DNA of 64,000 nucleotides from Amphiduros pacificus (GCA_949316495.1 OX439009.1:9666701-9730700), one strand, 5' to 3'. Positions 1 through 12,243 are shown, counted from the stretch's first letter. Translations and numbers: made by a program. The notes: a model not told the origin generated them from the letters alone.

Positions 1-3000
1 TCATAGTCATATTGTAACATAAAGAAAATCCATTTTGCTATTCTGTTGTCAACAGGTGTGTTCTTAAATATGTACTTCAAGGGGGCATGGTCAGTGAATA
101 TCTTTATTTTGGAGCGTCTTATCAGTGGATCAAATTTCTTTATGGCCATGCATATTGCTGCTAGTTCCCACTTTGTCACAGAAGTATAATTCTTCTCACC
201 TGGGGTCATTTGACGACCTGCATAAGCAATCACTTTCTTGACCCCATCTTGAATTTGACTCAGTATTGCCCCCAAGGCAAATGAGCTGGCATCAGCCTCA
301 ATTATAAACTCCTCCCCTTCAGATGAATACCTTGGGAAAGAAAGAATAGGTGCTGTGACAAGTTTCTGTTTCAAGGTGTCAAAGGCTTCTTGATGTTTCT
401 TTTCCCACTTGAACTTTGTCTTCTTGTCCTTGGAATCATCCTTGGTCAGTTCATACAAACACGCTGCTATTTTACTGAATCCTGCAATGAATTTTCTGTA
501 ATACCCAGCTAATGCAGTAAATGAGCGTACCTCAGTGCTATTTTCTGGTGTTGGAAATGATGTGACAGCCTCAACTAATGATTCATCCGGGGCCAAGCCC
601 TCTTTTGTGACCCAGTGACCAAGAAACTTGATTTTTTGTTTGCAAAATTCACATTTTGGCAAGTTTAATTTCAAGTTAAATTTTCTCAGTAGGTCAAATG
701 TTTCTCTTATAGTCTGTAGTTTTAAGTCAATTGTTGGCCCAAACAAAATCAGGTCATCAAGATAAGCTAGCAAGGTCTTATACATCATTTTGCTGAAAAT
801 GGTATTTACCATTCTTTGGAATGTAGCGCCAGCATAACTTAATCCAAATGGCATTCTGATGCACTGAAAAAGGCCATCATGAGTTGCAAATGCGGTCTTG
901 TCCTTTGAGGACTCCTCCATCGGAATTTGCCAATAGCCATTTTGAAGGTCTAATTTTGAATAGGTGGTGGCGCCACCGTTTTGACCAAGAGAAAATAAGC
1001 TATCTTCAAGATTAGGCAAGGGATATACATCACCAACTGACATACTGTTTATCCCTCTAAGATCCAGACAGATTCTAGGTTTATTTGTATTTGCTTTGGT
1101 TACAAGGATAACTCCTGAACTGTACTCACTCTGTGAAGGCTCTATCACTCCATGTTTGAGCATTTCCTGCACTTGTCCGGAGATAATATCTCTTTCCCTG
1201 GGGCTGGCTCTATAAGGTCCACGTCTGAATGACTTGCTGCCTGGTTTCAAAGTGATCTTGTGTTCAAACCCTTTTGCCTCTCCCAAATCAGCCAAACATT
1301 CTGCAAAAACATCTTTATTGTCAATAAGAAGCTTTGCTAACCTCTTTTTGTCATCTGGACACAAGACAGATTCTATTGCTTTGGCATAGAGTTTCTCCTC
1401 CTTGGTTCTTTTGTCTTGATTTGTTTCAATCTGTTTACGAACGGCATCCTTCCCTTTTTGATAAGGCGTCTTACATTTTATGGCATTGATCCGTTTGTTC
1501 CATGTAGTATGACTAGTTGGCCGAGGCATGTCCTTCCAAGGGGATCTGCTGTTATCCATAATCTCGGTATCTAAAACTGATTGAGAATCGCTCCTCAGAA
1601 GGTCCTCATCTTCAAATCTTATTTCAGTGTCAGAGGTCAGTGGTTCAAAATAGCCTATGACTTTTCCTTTCTTTAAAGATCTAGCTTTATCATCAATATT
1701 TAAAACTCTGTAACACCAGGACCTATCTTTAGATGGAGACAGTATCACAGCTCTTGGCCCTTTGACGAATTGTCTCTCTAATTGATCACATCCTGTTATA
1801 ATTCCTAACAGGTGTGGGCTCACATGACTTCTTGGACTTACCTGAATTACTTTCTCAGAGTGGGCTGGAATCCATACCTTTTTCGAGACACATACTGGAA
1901 TCCTTGCTTTAACTGACATTGTTTGGTGCTGAAAATCTAAGACCACATTGTTTTGTTTCAGGAAATCTGTACCTAATATCAGATCTTGAGCTAAATCTCT
2001 AATGATTTGAGCTGTTGCCGAATATTTTTTTCCATTAAGTATGATACTAATAGTAGTTTCCCCTATCAATGTAAGTTCTTTCCCACTGACAGATTTTGCA
2101 TTTTGTATGCCCGATACCCTCTTGGGGATTGTTATTTTGGATCTAATGTTATTAAACAAACTTTCACTGACAGCCGTGATATTACTGCCAGAATCAACCA
2201 AAGCTGGTAAAGATAAGGGACCTAAATGCACTTGAATCAGGTTGTCTTTGTATATAGCACACTTATCTCCCTCATCGGTTCTGTAACCACATATGCCATT
2301 TATCTTTGTGCCATTTGACCTCAGATTGTGGTGCCTATACCGAGAGTGGCCAAAATCTGATATAGGCTTTAATAGTTTAAACTCCTGCCTCTCCCCCGCA
2401 TATACCTACTGTTTCCTCTGTTGTCATACCTGTTAAACTGACCTCTTCCTTGTGTCTGTGTGAATCCTCTACTCCTGCACATTCTGTCCCTAGCAAAATG
2501 ACCAAACTGTCCACATGTCCAACATTGTCCACTTCTGCCTCTATTCATTGGCGGTCCTCGTCCTCTCCCTGTGCTTGGATATTGGTGGATGTAATCCTGG
2601 CCAAAATATTGGGGACCTGGAAAATATTGGCTGTGAGGCTGATAATACATGGGGGTTGATTCAACCATGTTATGACCTTGAACCATATGATACTGTTGTG
2701 CTGGTCCCTGTCCATAAGCAAGTCCATTTACAGGTCCAGGATGCTGTTTCTGCTTAAAAGCCTTCAGTTGGTTTATCTGGTTCTTTCCTGATAACTCTTT
2801 TCTCACTTCTTGAAGTAGTTCTGACTTAAAACTTTGTATCTCCGATGCTAATACACCATCAGCAGTGCATGGCTCATCTAGACCCTGGTGAATGGCTTGA
2901 ACCTTAGCAGTTTTACCCATATTTTCCAATGTTTCTCCAAGTTTTGCTTCAGTGATAGCTGTTTGGAGGTTAGTAGGTGCCTTGCTGATTACAAACTTTC

Positions 3001-3794
3001 TTATGCTAGGCTTGAGACCGGCTATCATTGTGGTAGTTATCTGAGCTTCAGGAAGGTTCATTCTACTGGCCAGGGTCAATATATCATGCATATACAGCTC
3101 AACAGGTTCTGATTCTCCTTGTTTCCTATCCTGCAGACTAGATATTAATCCCCACTGGTTAGCATTCTCAATGCCTTCTAAACTGTGCAGTTAAGTGTGC
3201 CCAGGTATCTTTCTGTGCATCTGGTAGGGCATTGAACCATGTTTCAGCAGCTGAAGTAAGGTTCAATTTAAAGAATGCAATTTTTTTTGCATCTTCTTCA
3301 ACATGACTCAATTGACAAAATGTATTGAACTTTTCAAGAAATGATGTGGGATTTTCATTTGAAAAACCTGCATATGGTTGGGGTCTGAGACCTAATAATA
3401 CCTGATGCCTCTGGTTATCCTGGTCAGCCATCTTTATGTGTGATTTAATTACAAGGTTGTAAAAATCAATCAGTCTATTTTCATCAATCAAAAACCAATC
3501 CTCACCTATCTCATTGTCATGTTTTAACAGAATCTCATCCTGAATGAGGCTGTTAAAGTCAATCAATCTATTCTCATCTGTGTCCAACCAATCTTCAAGT
3601 AATATTTTTAATCTTTTCTTACCTGCTTGCAGTTTGTCGTCTGGTGTTTCTGTCCCTCCTGTTGCACCAATAGTTTCATCATCATTTTTCAAAAGTTCAT
3701 CCTTACCTTGTTGGGTTTTCCTAAGTGTGCGAATGTTAGGCTTTCTTATCAATTTGCGGGTTGTATCGATGTACTTCCCACTGCGTGTGTACAT
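1..3794 (-). mobile_element. Ty3/gypsy-type LTR retrotransposon fossil, partial (gag and pol)
   Basis: Read on the minus strand this is an LTR retroelement in gag-pol order. The gag part (about 3794-2369) ends in an arginine/glycine-rich tail with a CCHC-like zinc knuckle (CWTCGQFGHFARD). An aspartic protease region lies near 2.2 kb with a DSG-type motif. Reverse transcriptase carries a YLDD box near 0.75 kb. RNase H lies at the window edge, with a TDHAPLKYI motif near 0.1 kb. The order protease-RT-RNase H and the motifs fit Ty3/gypsy (Metaviridae-like). Integrase and the 3' LTR would lie outside the window, and I could not recognise the 5' LTR or primer site upstream of gag. The gag part is broken (at least one break) while pol looks largely open, so the insertion is probably fairly young. 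Treated as a fossil. Confidence 0.85.
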
Positions 3795-4650
3795 TTAACA
3801 TACATGATATGACATATTAAAACGAAACTCTATATGTCCAAGTTTTATCACCAGAATAGATATTACCGCTATCTGCACCATGTAAAATGAAAGAAATGAT
3901 GCTCAAACTAAGGTTAAAAGTAAATTTTACAGGGTTCCAAGCCTTAATAATTGTGCACTAACATTGTGAGTTAAAAATCGTCAGCTGAATAAATATATTA
4001 AAGGAAAGTTTTAAGCAAACAATTATTAAATCTCCAAACTAAAACATTTTTCTAATTTTATCATATTTAGATAGTTAACCACGACAACCATTTTATATAT
4101 TTATCTGTTACCCTGGTATTTAATTCAATGTGACAAATTACAGTTTCTAATGTAGATATTAGTATTGCTTTTATAATCTGCACACAAAATACTCTGAATA
4201 TTCAAATTTCAGATTTTGTGTCTAAGCCTGTGATTATGTATTGGATATGTTGTTATGTTAATTGCATTTCAAAATATATCCTCAGTAAATTAAAATATAA
4301 AGACAAATACACATAGAAGGGTTTCAAATAAAGAATTGTGATATTTTATTAAGAATAAACGATGATATGAAAAATCAAACTGGGTCTTTCCCATTTCTTT
4401 ATTATTTTCTAAGCAAATCATTGGTTGCTATGGTTACAAAAAGAGAGGTGAAAAATAGCTCAGCAGCATTTCAGCAATTCCTTTATATGCTGCCTGGAAT
4501 TTCAAAACCTTTTGTCCAAACTACTATGATATCAAAAGCTAGTTGTTATAAGTCCACTCTGTCCCAAACTTGACTGTGATTGGGTGTACTACACTGAGCT
4601 GAACTCTGCTTCGGGAACAGACCCATGGAGATGGAAATACACGAGACCTT
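3795..4650. other. AT-rich stretch without recognisable gene
   Basis: This region may hold the 5' LTR or leader of the neighbouring LTR element, but I found no convincing LTR ends or primer-binding site. Only short open frames without recognisable domains are present. Confidence 0.4.
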
Positions 4651-4679
4651 ATTCTGCCCATAAAGGAAATAGGCTACTC

Positions 4680-4830
4680 TAAGGCTATGTGACTGATGGA
4701 TCTATGTCAGATCACAATATGATCAAGCTATTTCTTGACTTGAGACCTCCCTTAAAGAAATTAATTATGGTTAGGAATTTAAAAAAACTTAGGGAGAGAA
4801 GCCCTAATGCATCTACATGAAAAAACATTA
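4680..4830 (+). mobile_element. LINE endonuclease relic (CR1/L2/Jockey-like)
   Basis: One plus-strand frame reads a segment ending a LINE apurinic-like endonuclease: DGSMSDHNMIKLFLDLRPPL, with the SDHN block that closes the endonuclease fold, followed by a basic stretch (VRNLKKLRERS). The frame ends soon after and the downstream sequence to about 5050 is degenerate. It is a fragment; clade assignment is a guess. Confidence 0.4.
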
Positions 4831-5189
4831 GGAGGGAGTTCTGACCTCCATATTAGATAGACATGCTCCTTTCGTGCACACGGGAGACTGATATTTTCTG
4901 AAAAGAAGGCTAGAGGAATAAAAATAAAACCTGGTCCCCAAAGTGATTGGGAAATCTACAATGCTCAGATAATTCTCTTCTGAAGAATTCCCAAACAAAT
5001 CATTTCTCCAAAATGGTAATCTTGGGACACTCCCATGCTACAGATTGAAGATATCAGAAAAGAATTGGCTAACCATCATTCAGTGTTCCTCCACCAGATG
5101 GCATGGTGAACAATGCGGACCTTTTTAGAACAGGATACACCACTATCTTCCGTTGATGTCTTGAAATTGAACAAGGAGGCAACCGAGAA

Positions 5190-5372
5190 GGTCTACTAGA
5201 TTTCTTAAAGTGACACCTGGTGGACAGTATGCAGTGACACCTGCTGAATGTTGGAATTCCTTCAGTTATTGGTAGGTAATATGTTGTATTTTCATGGGAC
5301 AAATTCTATCTATTTTCCATTATACTCAGGAATGTTTCCATCTTTTTATAACTTTAAGAAATTTAGTAGACC
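5190..5372. repeat. Inverted repeat within a dispersed repeat
   Basis: Arms of about 22 bases at 5190-5212 and 5350-5372 (both reading GGTCTACTA-ATTTCTTAAAG when one is reverse-complemented) differ by one base. The right half (about 5290-5420) resembles a diverged segment at about 13590-13760, so this belongs to an old dispersed repeat family. Confidence 0.45.
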
Positions 5373-5479
5373 TCACCGATTTGTCAAGGAGGCTGACATT
5401 TTAAATACCACGACAAATATCAGCCAAGGAGAATCGCGAGTACACATTCATCATATGTATTGTGTGTTTTGATTTGCCA

Positions 5480-7310
5480 AAACACACAATTTGTTTTGAC
5501 AAGCAAATGCTTAAGTATTTCCTGGGAAAGAAATTAATAAAACAAACAATTTGCATTCATTTAAAAAAAATGTTCACATACACTACAATAAAGCAATGAT
5601 CAGCATAGCGCTAAAGCCATTGATCTGTGTTCTAGACTAAAAGGAAGTTTTCCAACTTTATCAGTGAAACTTATATCCATGTTGGGAGAGATATGCCATT
5701 GTACAAATTAAAAGGATAAAACATTGTGCAAATGCTGTTTTAAGTGATGTTACCATAGCCAATTAATGCTACAACTAAAACAGAGCGTGATTTATTACCA
5801 TCATGATATCAAGTTTTATTATATATCTGAATTATGAATAGGAGATTTGCTTTAGAATTCAAAACGGGAGGATAAGAGCAAGGAATAACTCTAAACATCA
5901 AAATGTACAATATATGGTTTGCCAAGTATATGGTTTTTCTGTAATATTAAAATTCTTATCCTTGTAACAATCCTGTTTGGCAAGGCATGATCAAATTTAA
6001 ACTGGTCTCAGCAGACTGGAAGCAAGCTGAAGTTTTGCATTATCGCTAAAGTTAACCGATCTTGTGGTGGCGCCACTGTCGCCACTTCCTGTTGCCATTT
6101 GGCCAGCTTGTAGAGGGAATTTTCACTTATTATACAAATGGACCATGTTATCGTCTTTGGATCATCATACTGACATTAAGTGGATGCAGTAGATTATAAA
6201 GGTACTGTTTTATAGCATTTAGGAAAGTCCTGACTTTGCATCGTTTTATACAAAATCCCGTTTGCATGATTAAAAAAAAATAAATACCCAACTCTTTCAG
6301 TGGTACTTTATATTTGATGTATAATTATATCTTAAGTTTCCCAAGATAGCTGGGTTATTCTTTGGGTGATATGACATAAAGAAAATATAGAACTTTGATG
6401 TCAGTTGCCTGCTGCACAAACCGAGTCAAACCTGTTTAAAGGGAGTTGAATCCTTTAAAACGACTTTAAAATGAGGTTATAAGGACATTCCCCACCCGGA
6501 CATTCCCCACCCGGACATTCCCCACCCGGACATTCCCCACCCACCATCATTCCCACCCCTCAGCCCCCATATACCATTTTCTATTTCCTCAGTGACATTA
6601 TACATATACGCAACTGTTAAATATTTCCACATGTCAATAAATACATCAAAGAAGACACAAAGTTTTTTCATGTTTTATACACATTTTATTTACAATACAA
6701 ATGATGGATTTACAGTTTTACAATTTTTTACATTGGTCAGCATTATCACATGATCTTTTTGGAGCAGATCTTATGTACATATTTGATTGGCTCTCATTAT
6801 CACATGATTACTTTGGAGCAGATCATAGGAAATTACAATTGTTTATGCATTGAGCAAATCTAGAGTTATTTCAAAATTGGGAATAAAGAAAATACCTTTA
6901 TCAGGGTTTTCCATAGGCATTTGGTGCTGGTTGGGCCGACCACCACTGCCCTGCTGCCGACCACCATCCAAACCCCAATGGTGGTCGGCAAAATCACTAA
7001 GATTATCTTGTCTGAACCCTTGTAGTGTTGTTTATTAATCTACATATCAGTTTCACCTCAGACCTGGGCTGAAGTTACCGATCTCTTGTTTACTTTCCCA
7101 GGCAGCTGCTAGCCAGGAAGTGGGTTGTTTTGATTTAGGCGGGTCCCCTATCCTCTCAACTATATGTAATACAGTGCGCCCTGGTGGCTGACAAAATGAT
7201 AGGGAACCAGTCAAGGCTTGGGTTTGCTAAATTTAACCCGGGAAAGCAATTAAGCAATTAACATGTTTAAAATAGTCAGGAAACAGGTGAAGACAGGGAG
7301 GTCTGTGAAG
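5480..7310. other. Intergenic stretch upstream of the zinc-finger gene
   Basis: Mostly AT-rich sequence with no recognisable coding region. It includes a small minisatellite at 6485-6545. The last 250 bases before the zinc-finger start codon are less AT-rich and probably hold its promoter and 5' UTR, but no clear TATA box was seen. Confidence 0.4.
6485..6545. repeat. 15-bp minisatellite, about 4 copies
   Basis: Direct tandem copies of GGACATTCCCCACCC, nearly perfect. It is short and young-looking and overlaps no gene. Confidence 0.85.
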
Positions 7311-7329
7311 AAAGTTGCAAGCAGACATC

Positions 7330-9904
7330 ATGGCTAAGAGGCAGGCTTCTCTGCACAGTTTCTTCAGCACACCACCTTCAAAAGTTAGCCGAACAGAATC
7401 ACATGTGCTAGGTCAAAACAACAACACCGAGAAACATGTGGATGATTCTGATTGTGAAAAAAAGACGGTCAAATCAACAGGCAAGAGAGCAAAACAAAAG
7501 GTGTCTGCTGATGTGAATGAGTGGCTTCGGTCATACCCATGGCTGGAAATCAATAAGGAAAGGAAAGAGATGTATTGCAAGGTATGTTTTTACTTTTTTA
7601 TTTACTATAAATATAAATAAACCTGCGTGACCTGTTCAGGTAAATGTACTATCAATACTTGTATTATTAATTTAATCTCAGTATCATGTCTTAAGTACTA
7701 CTGTAAACAAAATGAAATGAGGAACTTCATTTTTTTAAAGTGGATAACATGATCTGATATCTTCATGGTTCGTTCAAGATGATCACCATGTATAGAATTC
7801 TTGTAGGACAACAAAGTGGTAATTTCTCTTTCCATGTTCTTCCAATATCATACATGAAGATTAAATGTGATAATTGTATTTTTACAGCTGTGCAAGAGTT
7901 TTGGCAGCAAAGCTGTAAATGGAGCAGCAATATGGTCCAAACAACCATGCACCCGCTTCCGTCGACAGAGCTGTGAAAGCCACGAAAAAAGTGGGATGCA
8001 TGAGGCCAGTGTAAGGAGACAGGCAGAAGCCATCATTGCAGAGGAAGTTGGAGGTATGTATTGTGTAACTAAGAGATACATTATTTTGTAGCTACAGTGC
8101 TAATTAAGTGTGATGGAAACAAAGTTACTGAACTCAAACAAAAACATATGATCAAAACTTATTTTACATCACTGTATTTGATTAGATTCTACTGTATGAG
8201 ATAATTTGGCTGACTTTATTTTATGTTTTTTCTTAATTTTTACTTTCAGGAATTGAAGAAGCTTTCGAGACACAGATTCATTTAGAAGAAGCAGCAATCA
8301 AGGCTCAGCTGCGAGTGATGTACTGGCTGATGAAGGAGGAGGTAGCTCACACCACTAAGTTCTCATCACTGACACAACTAGTGAGGGACATGGGCTGTGA
8401 TGAGCTTCATTCACTGGACCAGGCAAATGCAACCTATGAGTCACAACGCAGTATCAGAGACCACACTGCTGCTATTGCATCAGTAATCAAAGTAAGTCTG
8501 CATGTTAGATAAGTTTTTGTTTTCAGCCTTACAAATATTATGGTTCAGAAAATGTCATGAAATTTTGGATAATATCAAGATGTCCATAAAAATTGGTAAA
8601 TACTTATATGACAGTCTTCCTTGATAGTAAAACTTGCTTCAATAATTGATATTTGGAAAGCATAAGAAAAATAACCATAAATTTCATGACAACATGTATT
8701 GAGATATTCAGTCTAGACAGGACTAAGCTAGTGGCTCTTGGGTCTGATGGTGCTAGCGTTATGGTTGGACGCAAGAATGGTGTTGCCACTCAACTGCGTG
8801 AAATGGTGCCATATTTGATAAATGTCCACTGTGTGGCCCATCGTCTTGCTCTTGCTGCTGCTCAAGCAGTTACAAAGAAGAGCTACCTGCAGGAGTTCAA
8901 GTCCACACTGAGCCATATGTTTTGGTACTACCAAAGCAGTGGGGTTAGGATGTATGGTCTACATGAGATTCAGGTAAAGATCAAAACCTAATGTTTATTT
9001 GTTTGTTTGTTTGTTTAACCCGTAAGGCACGGGCCTCAGCTCATATGGGAAATTGTATCATGAGTTCAATGCCGGCATGGCCGGGGTTCGAACCCACGAC
9101 CTTTGGATCACCACAGAGGAACTGGTGCTAATAAGCTGGCACTCTAACCAACTGCGCCACGGCCCGTGGCCCTAATGTTTAATCATTCTCAAAGTTTGCA
9201 TAGACCTCATGTCTCAAGAGATGTATGTTAGTTTCACATTGAGCGAGACATTAAAAAAATTTATACAGAAATACCATTACCATGAATTTAGATGTACAGC
9301 ACAAACAAAACATTAAAACACTTTATTATTATATTTTCAGAATGTTCTGAATCTCCCTGAAACTAAGTTATATGAGGCAAAAGATGTAAGGTGGCTCTCC
9401 CACTGTCAAGCAGTGAATGCAGTCCGAAAAACCTTCCCAGCCCTGGTGACAAGTTTAAGCCGTGAAGCTTCTGAGAGAAAGTGCCCAACTGCTCTGGGAC
9501 TTCACAAGTTTGTCACAAAGTACAACTTTGTGGCCAGTGTTCACATGATGTGTGACCTGCTACCTCATCTTGATAGGCTATCTAAACTCTTTCAGGTAAA
9601 TAAACTTCAAATAGAAAATAATTCTGCACAATTGTGATAAGTAAAAGACAAACACGTTTAATCGTGTTAATTACTTTATCATAATGAGAGCTGTAAATAT
9701 TATGTTACTTTTGATTGCAGAAAGCACAGGTGAATTTCAGTGTCGTGGAACACCAAGTGGAGGCAACACTCAGTGTTCTGGATAGTTTCCTGACAAGAGA
9801 TGGTGAATATCTTGGCCAGGTAGATGAACTCATTGAAAAACTTGAATCCATTGGTGAAAAAGTAAAAGTGACAGACCAGCTCAAGGAGAACTTCCGCAGA
9901 AAGG
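7330..9904 (+). pseudogene. ZNF862-like hAT-derived zinc-finger gene, incomplete
   Basis: Exons read from splice consensus and homology: 7330-7581, 7888-8053, 8250-8491, about 8700-8973, 9341-9594 and 9720-9904. The first three join in phase (84 codons, then phase 1, then phase 0). The product starts MAKRQASLHSFF and has a TTF-type zinc finger (WLRSYPWLE, then CK-LC across the first splice, then a downstream Cys/His cluster). It continues into a hAT-transposase-like core (LGSDGASVM, NVHCVAHRLALAAAQAV, KDVRWLSH). This is the architecture of ZNF862/C17orf113-like proteins, which derive from hAT transposases. Two parts are missing: the exon that should carry the first catalytic acidic block between exons 3 and 4 (only about 200 bases of intron-like sequence lie there), and the C-terminal dimerisation region after 9904. 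Exon 4 also needs an entering phase that exon 3 does not supply. It is therefore probably a decaying copy, or a gene assembled incompletely here. A SINE sits in intron 4. Confidence 0.7.
8998..9170 (-). mobile_element. tRNA-derived SINE, short form
   Basis: On the minus strand the element begins with a tRNA-like head: a box A (TGGCGCAGTTGGTTAGAGTG) and a box B near GGGTTCGAACCCC. It ends in GTTT-type simple repeat near 9000 (AAAC repeats on the minus strand). A perfect 11-bp target-site duplication, CCTAATGTTTA, lies at 8987-8997 and 9171-9181. The central body present in the 12.4-kb and 34.2-kb copies is missing here. Confidence 0.85.
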
Positions 9905-11100
9905 TAACATGTTTTCCAATAATTAAATTCTTTCTTTCATTCAAACACTAAAGTGTGAAATACTTAAAAGTTAATGTATGTTTATGGCATGAAGCAGTAA
10001 ATATATGGTTTCTTAATTTACTTTGAATAGGAAATCTGAATCTCATAGTTCTAAGTCATAATTTAACATAATCTAGTCTTGAGTATCAACTGCTGAAACT
10101 TATTCTCTACATTTAGTAAATATTTAATTTATTTTACAGAATCTAGTCTTAGTATTAACTGCCAAAAAATGTTAATATAATTAAGTCATTGAATCACATT
10201 ATCTAAATAAATAATATTAATAATTATCAGTCATTGTTCATGTATATATAATGAGATAATTATAGTGTCATGATGGATGTAATGCAAGACAGTGTCATAT
10301 GGGAAAAATAAAGAAATATAGTGACCAAATATAGCTAAAAGATGTGTTGAATTTCTTCATGAAAGTGCACCAGAATGCACCATTTTAACTGAATTTAAAA
10401 ACATAACAAAGTCCCAGACTTTCAACAGGCTGAACGGGGGGGGGGGGGGGGGGGGGGGAGGGGGCATATATACAAATCTTTCAATGCAAATCCCACAAAA
10501 GGTGTCGACAGAGGTGACATCTGTTGCCTTGAGTTTGCTACCAGCAGAAGGTGCAGGAATCGACCCACAGAGCAATATTCACATGTAGACACATTCTGTT
10601 GGTTACAGAATACATATATTATCCATATTTGTTACTTTCTGAACACTCAGTAACAATTATAAAGGATCATTTGATCATATTCGTGAATAAAACATACAAA
10701 CATCCAACAGTGGATTGCTTTATTTTCTACATTAAAGTCAATCAGCTTTTTTGGTTAATATATGATAAAAAAACTCCAGATATTTGTCTACCGTTCACAA
10801 GATAATATGTAATATATAGCACACTTGACCTCAGTTATATGACTGGCAGCGGAAGGTTGTGTGTTTTAGGAAGTCTGCGGTGGGCTCTGCTGGGGAGGTC
10901 ACATGGGGAAGCGATACAGCTTTAATTGAACATAATTGAACATAACTTAACCCACTTATTATATAACTGCACATGTTCAATGTTATTGCTGACAACAACA
11001 AAAATGTGCAAAATTGGTAAGCGTTAGCTACCTACCTTTATTGCCATTATTCTTATATTTGAGGGACCAATTTTCAAATAGAGCTAAAACCCTGTTAGGC
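9905..11100. other. Intergenic stretch with poly(G)
   Basis: No recognisable exon continuing the zinc-finger gene was found. It contains a run of about 21 G at 10436-10458 and otherwise AT-rich sequence. Confidence 0.5.
10436..10458. repeat. Poly(G) tract
   Basis: An almost uninterrupted G run of about 21 bases, followed by AGGGGG. It could form a G-quadruplex and is a likely length-variable site. Confidence 0.9.
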
Positions 11101-11149
11101 CTCAGTACTGTTATATGAACTGTTTGCGTATAGTATTTGTGGTTGAAGA

Positions 11150-11319
11150 TAAACCGCGCTTTTAATTGCGTCGTTTCTTAGTCGTATTTGGAATCTGTTA
11201 TCAAACTGTTTCACTGATTTCAGATAAGATTGATAAGATATCATCACCTCCTACTGAAGCCTACACCGATAATCTTTATTCTGCACAAAAACAGGGAAAA
11301 CACGGAAACAAACGCACAG
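11150..11319 (+). other. Probable 5' UTR exon of the class II aldolase gene
   Basis: A splice donor (GCACAG|GTACTTG) at 11319/11320 pairs naturally with the acceptor ATATAG at 11481-11482, two bases before the aldolase start codon. The 5' limit is not known; the start given is a guess. No coding frame joins the downstream exon. Confidence 0.4.
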
Positions 11320-11484
11320 GTACTTGTTTCACTAAATCGCATGTGTGTTTGCATATCAATATTTGACTTACTATAACGGTCATAACTCCTGTCCTTTATA
11401 GATATCCTAATTCTAAAAGGAAATTGACTCTAAACTTAGATATACAACTCTAGTACTTACATTTTTTCATAATTTTATATAGAA

Positions 11485-12168
11485 ATGACTTCCAAAGTGG
11501 ATGAAGGTGACACAAGAGTAAAGTATACAACCATAAGAACTGGGGCACTGGACTCCCTGTTGGTTGATGGTGAGGACCGGGCGGCGTTCGAGGCTGCAGC
11601 GACAGCCATATCTGCGATAATGTGGGAGATGGAACAGGCAGGGATGGCGCCGGTCTGCGCCGACGGCAGGGTGGGTGGCAATGTTGCTCTCCTGCTGCAG
11701 TTGCTAGGGAAACCAGTTATGTTGGTCAGTAAGTCTGGGAGACGAGCAGGTCAGAAGATAGACATATACCGCGATATGGTGGTGGTGACCGAGTACGACC
11801 AGCAGAACTGGTGCTGTCACTATGCCAGTTGTGACGAGGCCACCATACCAACTAGCGACACCCCTATGCATAATGCGATCTTCCAAGCACATGAGCTTCT
11901 CAACTGGAGGGAGAAACCTACGGTGGTTCTACATGGACATGCTCTGGAAACAGAGGAAAAAGCTCACCAACTTGGTTTGCCTATTTCAACCGAGGAGACC
12001 ATGTGCTCCACAAGGGAAGATACAGATGTCTTGATGAAGTTGCTAAGAGAGTTTCCTTATCCAGACCATAAGGTGTTCATCAGAAAGAATCACGGCTTTC
12101 TTGTTGTTGGTAATGATATTCAAGATGCATACAAAGAATATAAGAACAAAGTTGAACCTAATGTGTAA
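11485..12168 (+). CDS. Class II aldolase/adducin-family protein, 227 aa
   Basis: A single open coding exon. The start is the ATG at 11485, directly after a splice acceptor (11481-11482), so the only visible intron is in the 5' UTR. An AATAAA signal lies at 12238-12243. The fold is that of small class II aldolases: a glycine-rich loop (GRVGGN, about residues 61-66), a strand VMLVSKSG, the block IPTSDTPMH near 121-129, the metal-binding pair in VVLHGHALE (about 147-155) and a third histidine in RKNHGFLVVG (about 200-209). In the family these three histidines bind Zn2+ or another divalent metal, and a Glu in the PSSExxxH block acts in catalysis. Here that Glu position reads Asp. Known relatives cleave or epimerise sugar phosphates or decarboxylate; I cannot name the substrate. 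It differs from adducin, which is much longer. Compact intronless coding suggests possible horizontal origin or retroposition. Confidence 0.85.
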   Translation: MTSKVDEGDTRVKYTTIRTGALDSLLVDGEDRAAFEAAATAISAIMWEMEQAGMAPVCADGRVGGNVALLLQLLGKPVMLVSKSGRRAGQKIDIYRDMVVVTEYDQQNWCCHYASCDEATIPTSDTPMHNAIFQAHELLNWREKPTVVLHGHALETEEKAHQLGLPISTEETMCSTREDTDVLMKLLREFPYPDHKVFIRKNHGFLVVGNDIQDAYKEYKNKVEPNV

Positions 12169-12237
12169 GACGTTGGTTCACCAAAATAACAGTTATAAAA
12201 CAGACGTCAATGCCGTTAGTGTGAGGAACAAATATGA

Positions 12238-12243
12238 AATAAA
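12238..12243 (+). terminator. Polyadenylation signal of the aldolase gene
   Basis: Canonical AATAAA 70 bases after the stop codon. Confidence 0.7.

Noticed and set aside
4367-4573. Plus-strand open frame of 68 codons
   Set aside because: No recognisable domain, AT-rich composition and no splice or promoter context.
10357-10575. Minus-strand open frame with a proline run
   Set aside because: The proline run is the poly(G) tract read on the other strand, and no domain or splice context supports a gene.
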